From Diploscapter coronatus (taxonomy: Eukaryota; Nematoda; Chromadorea; Rhabditida; Rhabditidae): DNA of 64,000 nt. A program made the position numbers and the translations under genes. The DNA is taken from positions 11,795,249-11,859,248 of the forward strand of contig OZ038423.1 in NCBI GenBank assembly GCA_964036155.1, written 5' to 3'. Of the stretch, positions 12,143 through 21,693 are shown piece by piece; the stretch's first letter is position 1; every line of letters begins with the position of its first letter. The notes beneath the pieces are model-generated. The model was not told the origin of the DNA and ran no database searches. It was given only the letters and a program-made list of their open reading frames with translations.

Positions 12143-14162
12143 TTATTGAACAATGCTGCAAATCAAGAAATCACAAACCAATGAGCAAACAAAGAAATGC
12201 ATACAATTATCCCAATGAGTTGCGGTGATTCTGCGACGAAAAGAACGCTCTGCAGATTTGAACAACCAGGGCAGGAAATCCTTGTTGATTTCTGAAAATT
12301 TCGACAGTTCATGAAGAAGACAAACAGGCACAAATTGCAACAACCTTGGAAGAGAAGAAGTTCAGCCTGCTGCTTTCTGCACAGCGGCCTCGTGTCTATT
12401 CCAATCGCTTTCGTCTTTGGCTTCTTCGCCTCCAGCATTTCCACATTTGACAGACTCTGTTCTTGCAACTAAAATTCACTTTGTCTCATCAACGCACTTC
12501 ACAATGACTAACCTTTCTGCAAGTCTGCAGAGCCATCACCTTGCTCGCCTGTGCATCAGACTCCCTCCTTTTGGATTCCTCAGCTTCCCTTATCTTGTGC
12601 ATCAGTCTCTGTCTATGTTCTTGCAGCTCCTTGTTTGTCAATTCAATTTCTCTCCTAAGTCTTTCCAATATAGCTTCTGCCTGAAACAACTAGATCTGTC
12701 AGGATTCATTCAATTTACAGCGACGCACACGAGTTTGGGACATTTTGTAACTTTTTGGACAAGTCCCTCGTTCTCCACCCACTTCTAGTGATCGTATCTG
12801 GCTAAAATTTCGTACACATATTGGGCTATATAAGACACGAGTGTGCATTAAGCTTTAGCCCGATCTGATTCAATGTTTTCAGTCACTAAAATTTTTGAAA
12901 ACTTCTAACTTATAAAAAAAATTCTGAAAACCCCCTTATGAAATCGAATCGACCTGAAAGTTACCATACGTTCATGTCTTATGTAGTCCGATATGTGTGC
13001 AAAAGTTCAGCCAGATACGATCACTATAAGTGGGCGAGCGAAGCATAAGTCGAAGGAATACCAAATGCTCCTAACTTTTGTTCGCCACTATCTTCTCACC
13101 TTCAAATCATCAATCGCCCTGTAAATAGCTGCATCCGCTATGTGCCTCACCAGAACTGATGTTTCAAAATCAAATTGCTGAAAGCTACAGTAGGAATTGA
13201 TAGTTCTTTCATCTTACTTCTTCTGTTTGAATAGAGGCAGACTGTGAAGGTTCTGTCTGAGGAGAAGGGGGTGGAGTAGGTAAGATTCCTTCGAATGAAT
13301 TGGATGAGTTAGATGAGATTTTGACTCGATGACAGAATTGCTGATTCTGCTTTGGACATCTACTTTGCTGCACTGCTGGGTAGGATTCTAAATGCCAAAT
13401 CAGCCAATCATTTACTTCCTCTTTCTTTTTGCTAATGGAATTCAGACGATTATGGAGAATTCCTCTCTCGTATGTACAAGGCTTTTTTTTTCGCCTCCTC
13501 AGTAGCGACATGATTAATTTATCTTGCATGCCGATTTTCTCTGAACGCCACTTTCAGGCATAAATATGGGAGTGGGAGATATTTTGTGTGATTCGATCAG
13601 GAAATGTGCAAATGAACTGACTTTGTGCAGACTGACGATTGATAGAATCCAGAGGCAGAAAACGAACACAGCGAATTGACTTGTCGATGGAAAGAGAGGG
13701 AGAAAGCGATGGGGAATGGCAGGCCGAGCGGGTGGAGTGCAGACGAGGAAGACGAGCTCGCAGGGAAGTGAGAGTGGAATGAGCAGAGTGGAAAACAGGC
13801 AGAGCTGTGGCTATTTCTACAGTAGGCAACACTGCTTCCCTTGGCTTCTTATTCTTCTTCTAAATTGAATTCACGCAATTTATTCACAAATTTTTCCATA
13901 CCTCATTCGACAATCGAGCTGCACAAATGGTCTCTCTGCACAGACGAGGCTCTGTCGAGACTCTGACAGAATTGATGATGGAAGGGGACATTGCGAGTGG
14001 ACTAACAACTCTGCAACTGCTCAGTGAAACTGGCTGCAGACACAGGGAGCCTGAAATGCTTGACTTGCTATGGAAAGGGAAGAAACCCGAAAATGACCTG
14101 AAAGAGGCATGGTGACGATGGATGGAGTGAGCAGAGAAGGCCCATGAGCCGAGGGCCGACAT
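12143..14162 (-). CDS. Unrecognised protein with C-terminal coiled coil
   Basis: I do not recognise the family. Seven exons on the - strand connect with every phase matching and give 446 residues: 14162-13902, 13859-13622, 13540-13218, 13177-13100, 12680-12513, 12468-12345, 12291-12143. The N-terminal half is Ser/Arg/Leu-rich and looks disordered. The middle has a basic RRRKKK run, then a proline stretch (PTPPPSPQ). The C-terminal half is helical: a short amphipathic helix (SVLVRHIADAAIYRAIDD) then a charged coiled coil (ERLRREIELTNKELQEH and following) and LPWLFKSAERSFRRR. The start (ATG 14162) is the most upstream ATG I trust in the open frame. The last exon could instead splice at GTATGC near 12195 and continue. 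A 260-bp MITE lies in the intron between exons 4 and 5. Faithful phase across six introns argues it is a real gene. Confidence 0.6.
12775..13037. mobile_element. MITE with ~65-bp terminal inverted repeats
   Basis: CCCACTTCTAGTGATCG at the left faces CGATCACTATAAGTGGG at the right, and the similarity continues inward for about 65 bases on each side (ATCTGGCT, ACACATAT and TAAGACA are shared). Total length is about 260 bp, with no open frame. It lies in the intron between exons 4 and 5 of the - strand coiled-coil gene. Confidence 0.8.
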
Positions 14163-14565
14163 GAGGCTCGAAGAGAATGACTGGAGGAGTGGAAAGGTCG
14201 ATGGCTGCAACACGAAACTGGCACAGACACAGACAGGGGCATGGGCATGGAAGGCTGTCTGAGTGCCTGACTGACTCGGATCTTACGAATTTATTATGAG
14301 TGAATCGAATGCAGAAAGCAAACGGATTAGGAAAGGAAGCAGATAAAACAAGCAGAGAGGGAAGGGAAGAAGGAAGCCCTCTTAGCGCTGGGCAGTGCAT
14401 GCAAATCCTCAGATCACCAAGACTTATGAAAATTATGATTTCATATGTAATCATGCACTTCATCTCTCAAATATGTTTACTGTCTGTATAAAAAGCAATG
14501 GCCTTTGAACACGCAAGAGAATATTCTTTATCATCCCAACTTCTGAAACGAGTTAGCAAAAATGA

Positions 14566-15799
14566 CTAGAGTTTCGAATTCTTGAACCTAGACGAAACCT
14601 TGCCGAATATTCGATCCATCACGTCTTCAGGACTCAATGACTGCATTTGGTGGACTGTGACTGAGGGAAACACATCGAATGGAGGCAGAGTCTGACAGAG
14701 GCCTATTGAAACTGTCAGGCACATGAGTGCAGTCACGCCAAATGTGTGGGGGGCATCAATAAACTATAACATTCTTGTCATGGTAAAGGTAAAGAATAGG
14801 TAAATGGAATTACATGATAGGAATGAATTGAATAGCCGTCATCTATCGGGAATGACACATGCTCGTTTTCATCCAGGAATCTCCGAAGCGGAAACCAAAA
14901 TGTTGAGCTAACTTCTTCGGGGCTTGGAATTGGTCTAAAGTAATTTAATTGGCATCGGGACTTCATATGAATTTTTACTGACTTGAAATCCCTTGTGAGA
15001 AAAGCTACAGTAGGATGGATGAGAATGCCAAATCGAGCCATGAACGAAGGCAGACTTCCGAGCAAAACGCAATCTTCCGACCGTAAGCCAACTTCCTGCA
15101 AATGTTTCATTTGGAATATTCCCATGCGTATCAAAATTAATGAATTCACACACTGCTGACAAAGAGTCGTTTATATGGTTCATCTGTTCAAACGACAGGC
15201 AGATTTATGTACAGCGCGCAGCAAAAGACTAAAGAGTAACCCGAACCAACCAATCGCATCCTATTCGTTTCCTTTCATCTTACCGCCTTCCTCTCTCTCT
15301 CTCTCTCCTTCTAATAACCTAACCCATTCCCCATTCCATTCCCATCACATTACCTAACTGACATTCACTCGTTCACTAGAGATACTGACTGGATTCAGCT
15401 TTCTTCCCTCCTCCATTCATGCCCAATCTCTGCATCTATCTGCCTTTTGGAATATCTCAGTGTCTCCCAAAGGAATATCTCTGTCTGTGTGCTTCTTCAG
15501 AGCAATACATCTCAATCAGCCCCTTCTTCCTTTCCATTTCAAACATTCATGTTTCGTAATGTCCATCCATCCATTCATTCATTCACCTCTTCTGCTTCTC
15601 TCATGGCCGTCTGCTGCAAGTCAATATCATTTTCATCCATCATGCCGCCAGGAAAACAGACCTGAATGCCTTTAATTAACAGCTACTTCATTCAAACACT
15701 TACTTCACCAGGGTGCTTCCTCAGTGTCATTGCTCTAACGCATAGAAACACTTCGAATTCAGAGCCTATCTTGCGCAACAGAATTAACACTCCTGCATC
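14566..15799 (-). CDS. Peroxisomal coenzyme A diphosphatase, Nudix NUDT7/NUDT8 type (first exon not found)
   Basis: Enzymes of this family split CoA into 3',5'-ADP and phosphopantetheine, in peroxisomes for NUDT7. Five exons on the - strand join in frame: 15799-15704, 15661-15587, 15095-14983, 14934-14814, 14763-14566. They give, in order, GVLILLRK and RKHPGE, FPGGMMDENDIDLQQTAMRE with AEEVGL (CoAse-type Nudix box, the family form GG..D..D....TA.REA.EE.GL), LGSLPSF, PTVAFL, SPEEVSSTFWFPL, and a C-terminal FGVTALM segment (the WGLTA region of the family). The protein ends in NSKL, a textbook PTS1 peroxisomal signal, which independently supports the call. The N-terminal exon must lie above 15800; I could not identify it in the C/T-rich stretch there. 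Confidence 0.85.
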
Positions 15800-18700
15800 C
15801 TGAAATTCACTATGATTGTCATAATTCTTTTAATTGAGTCGAATAATCAGACCTAAGGAGGACTTAAGTCAGGATTTCTCTGTGACTAAATCTCCACAAT
15901 ATTTTCTCTACGATTCTGTATCTCTAATCAGAGCCGTCCACAAGTACTGAAAAATCGCATTTGCATCAGTATGAAATACAAAATTTGTGTACTTCTTATA
16001 TCTCCTAACTATCAATCGTTACAAATTTTCACACATTTTTATCCGTTTTCTTTCGTAGCTAAGGAACAATTTCGTACCTGTACCTTAACTGTGAACAGCC
16101 CTGTCTCTAATTTTAAATTTTCAACAAATTTTCCTACGTGTTATGAGATGACATCAGTGCATTGTTACTATGAATTCGCTCGTGCAACCTATCCTATATA
16201 TTTTTAGTTTAACTTAAATTCTCCCTAGGTCTGGTGATAATACTTTATCTCCTCTCGGTTGGCTCGGCTCCTTTGTCAATCGGAGAAGTTTCCTGACTTC
16301 TTCACAAGTTTCTTCGATATTCATCACCTAAATCGTCTAGCGTAATACTTATTAGCCAGCAAGGGGTTAGGTTCATCCTGTTCTGTCCTTCCCCCATTCC
16401 CTTTCCTTAGCAATCTCATCTAACGGTCATTCATTCCTCTGCATTTTGCAGGTTGAAAGGATCGAAGAAAAAGACAGGAAGAGGCAGAAACAGAAACAGA
16501 AATAGACAGAAAGAGACAGACGAGCATCGATAGCATCGTTTTTCCCCTCTTCCCAAATCTCTCCCTCTCTGTCTGCCTGTCTCTCTTCTGCTTGTCTCTG
16601 TTCAGTTCTGTTCTTCTTCACTTCAATTTATCTTCGGTTTATTTATTTTTACTCAAACTTCTTAGTAATGGGGAGACTGAACGGTTTCAAGTTTCATGTT
16701 TCTGCTTCTCTGTTCTGTTTGAATTAGTAATGCCCCTGCTGCTATGCTTGACTTGACATAATGCAACAGACCGTTTTTCAGCGCAATTCATTTCGAATCT
16801 GCATCCTTAGTTCTTAGTCAGTAGCATTATACTCTTCCACTCACACACATCTGCTCATTCATTTGTTTCTCGTTCAAATTATCCTCCCTCTTCCCTTCTT
16901 CTGCTCTTCTTCTCTAAATTCTCATTAGGCCCTTTCTGCCTTCCTTTCCATGCAAAATACGACTAGGACACGCAATTCGCAATTCAATTCCCCTTTCTTC
17001 TTTCATAAATTTCGAATAACTTGTTCCTTTTTTCTCGCATTTCGACTTTCCCACAATTGTCCATCAATTCTGTCAATTCTCATTCTCTCCAGTCAACCAT
17101 GAAAGGTCTAAGAATTGACCATCACCTTTTGCTTTCTATCTTCTGCCACAGGTGTTTTCATCTCCTTCTTCCACTGCACAAATCATCGAACTCTGTTCCG
17201 ATCTCTCTGCACAAAGCAATGAACTAGTAGCGCCAATTGCCCTGTGCCTGTCTGTCTGTCCGTCTCTGCTCGTTTCGCGCAGCACATTCTTACTTTTCTT
17301 CAAGGCCAAAACAGCGCAGATGCATTTATTGCCAGATTTGTGTTTGGAAGAGACAAGTCAAACATGGACAGGCAGAACGGGGCAATTGATTGCAGGACTG
17401 AACCATTTGGCCATTAGCAGGGCAGTCTTTATGTGTCTCTTCTTCGTCTCTCTCAGACCACAGCTGGTCAGTCCAACATTCGACACACGTGTTTGTGTGC
17501 AGTCTTCAGGCTGCCTGGCTCTGTTCTGCTCATTCCCCTACTCCACAATTCCACTCACTTCCACTCCAATCATTCATCAGCTGCACCTTTCCACGCTTTT
17601 CACAATCATTCTTCATCAGTACATTTCATGAGCTTCCCTTCCTGTTGCATCTCCTGTCTGGCTTTGTCTGCCTCTTCCTTCTTTCCTCCCTCTGTTTCAT
17701 CTTTGCTTCATTCTTCCATCCTCCTGACACCTCGCCAATGTTATTTTTAGCTATCAAAATCTTCAACGCTTCTTATGTCCCAACCAAACGATTCATGCAA
17801 CTCTATCATGAAATTATTTACTATATAGCAAATTTGGGGAACAGTCGTTGCGCACAAAACGCGTGTCTTGCAAAAATACTCGTTCGTTGCATTTTGTAAT
17901 TAACTTAATAGATTTGTACTATTTTCATAGTCTAATCGTATGGCATTATCTCATCTTTTTACTTGCCTAAGCATTGATATTTGGGACTGGTTAGGCCCCA
18001 TAGATATGTAGAGTTCTGTGAAAAATAGTAACAGACGTGTATAAGACGATGCTAGCGACAAGATTTAGTCCTGGGAGAGATAGAACTAGTTAAGGGTAGA
18101 GGTAGGATTGAATAGGGTAGGGGTAAGGTGAATAAGATATGAATTTATCTTATAGAAATTAACTGGAATTTCATTCTGACAATGTTCAGCTATTATTTTT
18201 GTGCGCAACGCAACGACATACACCCGCAAATTTCATCTGCATCGACTCTGTCTGCTTTCTTCCATTCTTCCATTGCCACTGGCTCGCCTGCCACAATTCG
18301 TCAAAATTTCGTCTACTTCCTAATCCAACTCTCCTCGGCAGCATGTCTCCTTCTCCTTCCTTCCCTAACAAAGCGAGATTTCAATTCAAGATTTAGTTTT
18401 CCCCTTCCTTCCTCTTCCAAATTCCTGCTATAGCTCTTTTTAGATGTAATAGTTATGATGTTTGTTTGTAGCCCCATAAGTGTTCTTCTTCTGCTTCTTC
18501 TGCATCATCTCTATCTCCATTCATCCCATTCAATATTCAATACATCCATTCCAGCATTCCCCTTCACAATATCCACATCATCTTCGTTCTCATTTGCAAT
18601 TGGCTCTCGTTTTCTGCATCTCCAAGTCAATCTGCCCTGTCTCTGCCACAGTCTCTGCAGCTTTGCACTCAAATTGCCTTCGTTTATCATAAGTCCTCCT

Positions 18701-19057
18701 TCTTGTCTTCCTGCCCTTTCTTCTTTCAATTCCTGATCCTTGTATTGCACTTGACAAAGTCATTAGAATAGCGGAAATGCATCTTATTCTGTCTTTCCTT
18801 CAGTCTTCCAGCTCTGGCTCTGCAGTCCTGTATCCACTAGCATTCATTCTTCATTTCCTCTGCTCGCATTTCCATTTCCATTCCCCCACTTCAGTCATTA
18901 CGAATGTCTTCCTGGACATCTTATGCTCTGCTTATGCCCTATGTGAGTTGACAGAAAGAGCCCCCACTTTCCCTTTCACTTCGTGGATTTCGTCATTTGT
19001 ACCTCAATCACTGAAATGTTCGTTTGTAGAATGTTATTCCCTAACATCTAAGGCTAA
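15800..19057. other. 3.2-kb intergenic, C/T-rich on the + strand
   Basis: Between the CoA diphosphatase (-) and the SH2 adaptor (+). The + strand is rich in C and T with TTCC, TTCATT and TCTC runs, which create long open frames of Ser/Leu/Phe/His without domains or splice logic. I treat these as compositional. The stretch should contain the missing first exon of the CoA diphosphatase and the promoters and 5' UTRs of both genes; none could be placed. Confidence 0.5.
15848..16233. mobile_element. CAGACCTAGG-family inverted-repeat element
   Basis: Begins CAGACCTAAGGAGGAC and ends TTCTCCCTAGGTCTG, inverted copies of the same end sequence. Internal blocks (GTATCTCTAATCA) recur in the related copies near 36960-36990 and 54241-54325. 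No coding capacity. It lies between two genes. Confidence 0.6.
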
Positions 19058-19825
19058 ATGAAAGACGACGAGGAGGATCAGTACGACACGCCTTGGGAGT
19101 ACCTGGCCAGGCCTGCCTCCATCAGACTGTCCTCTGCAGATGTAAGGGTACATGCATTCAATGCAGCTGCAAATGGAAGTGGTCCCTCCCCTTCAACCCC
19201 ACCTTCCCCTGCAAATAGTAAGACGCTCCATGAATGGTATTGTCAAGAGCAAATTCAGATTCCCCCAGAGTCCCTCATCATAATGGTGCTAGTTGTCAGC
19301 AATTTGCACACAACCATTCCCTAGTTCATATTGGAAACACTGCTGTGGAAGCCAGGAGGCATCAGAGAAGAGATTGCCAGAATAAGGAAAGGAGGCAGAG
19401 GAGAATGGATGAACGACAAATTTTGGTAAGGACATTTGAGATGAATTGACCGAATAACTTACTTGAGCAGGATGAATTGTTGCTGGAGAGGAATGTGGAC
19501 AGAGTGAATGCAGAGAAGCGACTGGCTGGTGGCCAATTGGGCGACTACCTGCTCCGAGCCAGAGGCGAGAACAGTGCTGCACTGTCTCTCAAAGGCACTA
19601 AAGGCATTCTCCATATTAAAATTGAGAAACGGGATAACAAATGGATTATCGGTGAGCAGAGGCTTGAACAGACAATATACAGAGCTGAGAATGTTTGTAG
19701 GAGAAGGCCCTTCTTTCGGTTCGATATCTTCGGCCATCCATCACTACAAAAGGCACCCTCTGCCAATTCGAGGCTCTGATCATCTCATTCTGCACAATTC
19801 TGTCACTCAAGCCATACGGATCTAA
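19058..19825 (+). CDS. Compact SH2 adaptor, SHB/SHF/SHD type
   Basis: SHB-family adaptors bind phosphotyrosine on activated receptors through a C-terminal SH2 domain. Four exons join in frame to 210 residues: 19058-19217, 19259-19425, 19471-19651, 19701-19825. The N-terminal part has the family-typical short motif YDTPWEYL (compare YD.PWEW in SHB/SHF). The SH2 domain covers about residues 110-210: NAEKRLAGGQLGDYLLRA with the phosphotyrosine-binding arginine of the FLVR position, SLKGTKGILHIKI, FGSISSAIHHY, and the S/H-B-like end KRHPLPIRGSDHLILHNSV. It is much shorter than vertebrate SHB (about 500), lacking the long proline-rich region unless more 5' exons exist. An alternative 25-bp intron at 19142 was rejected; it is too short and breaks the frame. 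Confidence 0.82.
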
Positions 19826-20012
19826 TGCTATTCAAACAGGGATAACTTCATCTTTCATTCATCATTTCTCACAGAAACTAGACGCAAATCGTAGTTAAGG
19901 AGGTTGTGATCTTTAACGATTTAAATGGAGAAGCTAACATATTCCAACCCGGTATCAGAATTTGAAAGGCCTGTCTATAAATAGAAATAATTTTCATGAA
20001 AAATCGATATTA

Positions 20013-20212
20013 GCGGACGAAAGTATCCGGTCACCTATGAAACTTCGAGTGCTGATTTTGACATTTGAGATGTCCAAGTCGTAACGAAATTTTGTACAAA
20101 TAAAGTAACCATCAAGCACTAAAAGATTGATCAGCTACAATTGGATTGAATCATTAAAAGCGTCAAAACCAAGCACTCGAATTTTCAGGGATAGTCGGAT
20201 ATTTTTGTCCGC
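20013..20212. mobile_element. Tc1-like MITE with ~48-bp TIRs and TA target duplication
   Basis: Starts GCGGACGAAAGTATCCGG and ends CGGATATTTTTGTCCGC; the inverted match continues to TTCGAGTGCT facing AGCACTCGAA. Both ends are flanked directly by TA (20011-20012 and 20213-20214), the target duplication of the Tc1/mariner superfamily. Length about 200 bp, no frame, so non-autonomous. Confidence 0.82.
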
Positions 20213-20543
20213 TACTATACGTGCTGGTCCTCTTTTTATTAAAAAAATGATGCGGTTAACTAAACAGAAATAAATAGTTGAAGACTAATTGATGATGTAT
20301 ATAATCATAAATCAAACGAAATCGATAAACCAAGTCATCTTTGGACGACAGATATCAATCAGATCAAGAATCGAATTGCCTAATAATAAGAGGAACTTAG
20401 AGAAGAAGAGATATGTGAAATCTGAGAAATGAAACAAATTATAAAAATGAAATAAAAGTTGCAAACTTGTGATCTAGAATCAATTTAAACACTGATAATA
20501 AGTGCAGTTACGAAGAAGGCTAGAACGTAGTCTAGTCTGATTA

Positions 20544-21100
20544 CTAGGTTGATCCATAAGTTTTGTCTGGTGAATTTTTCTCAATAATTTTGAAGACAAG
20601 TAATATTAAACTGGGGTAACGATATAGCCGTTGAGGATCATTTGTTCTATTAGTCCATACAATTCATTATCACCTTCCCTTTACTTTTGTGAGCAGCTAG
20701 AAAAAGTGTAAAAATTCTTCCATTTTAGAAGAGCGAAATTTTATGCTTTCGATAAAATAGTTATAAAAAGTATAATTTAGGAACTAAAATTTTGATTTCA
20801 ATTTTAAAAATATTAGCTGGGGTTACCTACTTATTATACCCAGTTTATTTCAACTGCTAGCTTTCATTTTGGGAGTGAATTTTTACCTGGAAAACCGCTA
20901 TGTCGAAAGATGAAGTTCCAAATAAAATGAATGACAATTCTATGTATAAGAGGGTAGTATATTCAATAAGGTGCACATTCGATGGGAATAGTCAGTGAGC
21001 ATATATGGGTGGTATATCTTTGAATTAAATTCTGTCTTAACAAAGTTATGAAATTATTTTCGAAGAACATTTCTGACGGACAAAACTTGAACCAACCTAG
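20544..21100. mobile_element. Mariner-type non-autonomous element with TA target duplication
   Basis: Left end CTAGGTTGATCCATAAGT followed by TTTGTC; right end GACAAAACTTGAACC then AACCTAG, an inverted match of about 25 bases of a mariner-like type. TA precedes the left end (20542-20543) and follows the right end (21101-21102). About 557 bp, A/T-rich inside, without a recognisable transposase frame. Confidence 0.8.
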
Positions 21101-21693
21101 TACTCGCATGCTGATCATTCCATCATTATTGGATTTGCAGAAAGGAATCGCGTAAATCCAAAATAAACCTAACAAAAATGGACACTGCAATTTAATTCAT
21201 TTCGAAAAGCAGAAGCATCACTTCACCTAAAAAAAACTGAAGTATTTTCTCAATCACAGATCATCGTTCGTGGACATTTAGTCTGTCATACAATCATGCA
21301 GTCATTCATATCCATTCATTTCTCCTTCCTCTCTGAATGTATTCACTTCGATTTGATCGCTTCCTCATCGTCTTTGTTTTTCTTTCTCTACTTCTCTCAT
21401 CCTCCCATCACCTTCCCAAATCCCTCTCTATCCCTATCTCTATCTCTCTGCATCTCTTCAATCCCCTCGCTTCTCTTCGTCTCTCTCAAAGGGATAAGTC
21501 TGCGCCTTCGCGTCCCCCTGGCGGCCGCAGAATGCAGCGGCTGTGTGGCTGCTGGCTGCGTGTTCGTCCATCGTTTTCATCCTTCCATTCCCTAATTGTC
21601 CATTTTCATTTCATTCCATTACTTTGTCGTTAATCCATCTTTTTTCAGACTTTATTCAAAATGATCTACAGATAGTCATTCTTCCTATTCAAA

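Larger units (their letters stand above)
19826..21693. other. Intergenic region with two TA-flanked transposon relics
   Basis: Between the SH2 adaptor and the Dispatched-like gene. It holds the two TIR elements listed separately (20013-20212 and 20544-21100), otherwise A/T-rich sequence, then a C/T-rich stretch (21296-21640) just upstream of the Dispatched-like start that may be leader or promoter. I see no coding exon. Confidence 0.5.

Noticed and set aside
15175..18750. Long + strand open frames rich in Ser, Leu, Phe and His
   Set aside because: They come from C/T-rich sequence, overlap each other in several frames, have no domains and do not connect through splice sites.
19142..19166. A 25-bp intron in the SH2 adaptor
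   Set aside because: Shorter than any other intron here and it leads to an early stop; the frame reads through.
20963..21190. - strand open frame overlapping the mariner-type relic as a transposase
   Set aside because: No DDE/D-type motif or helix-turn-helix pattern can be recognised and it runs past the TIR.
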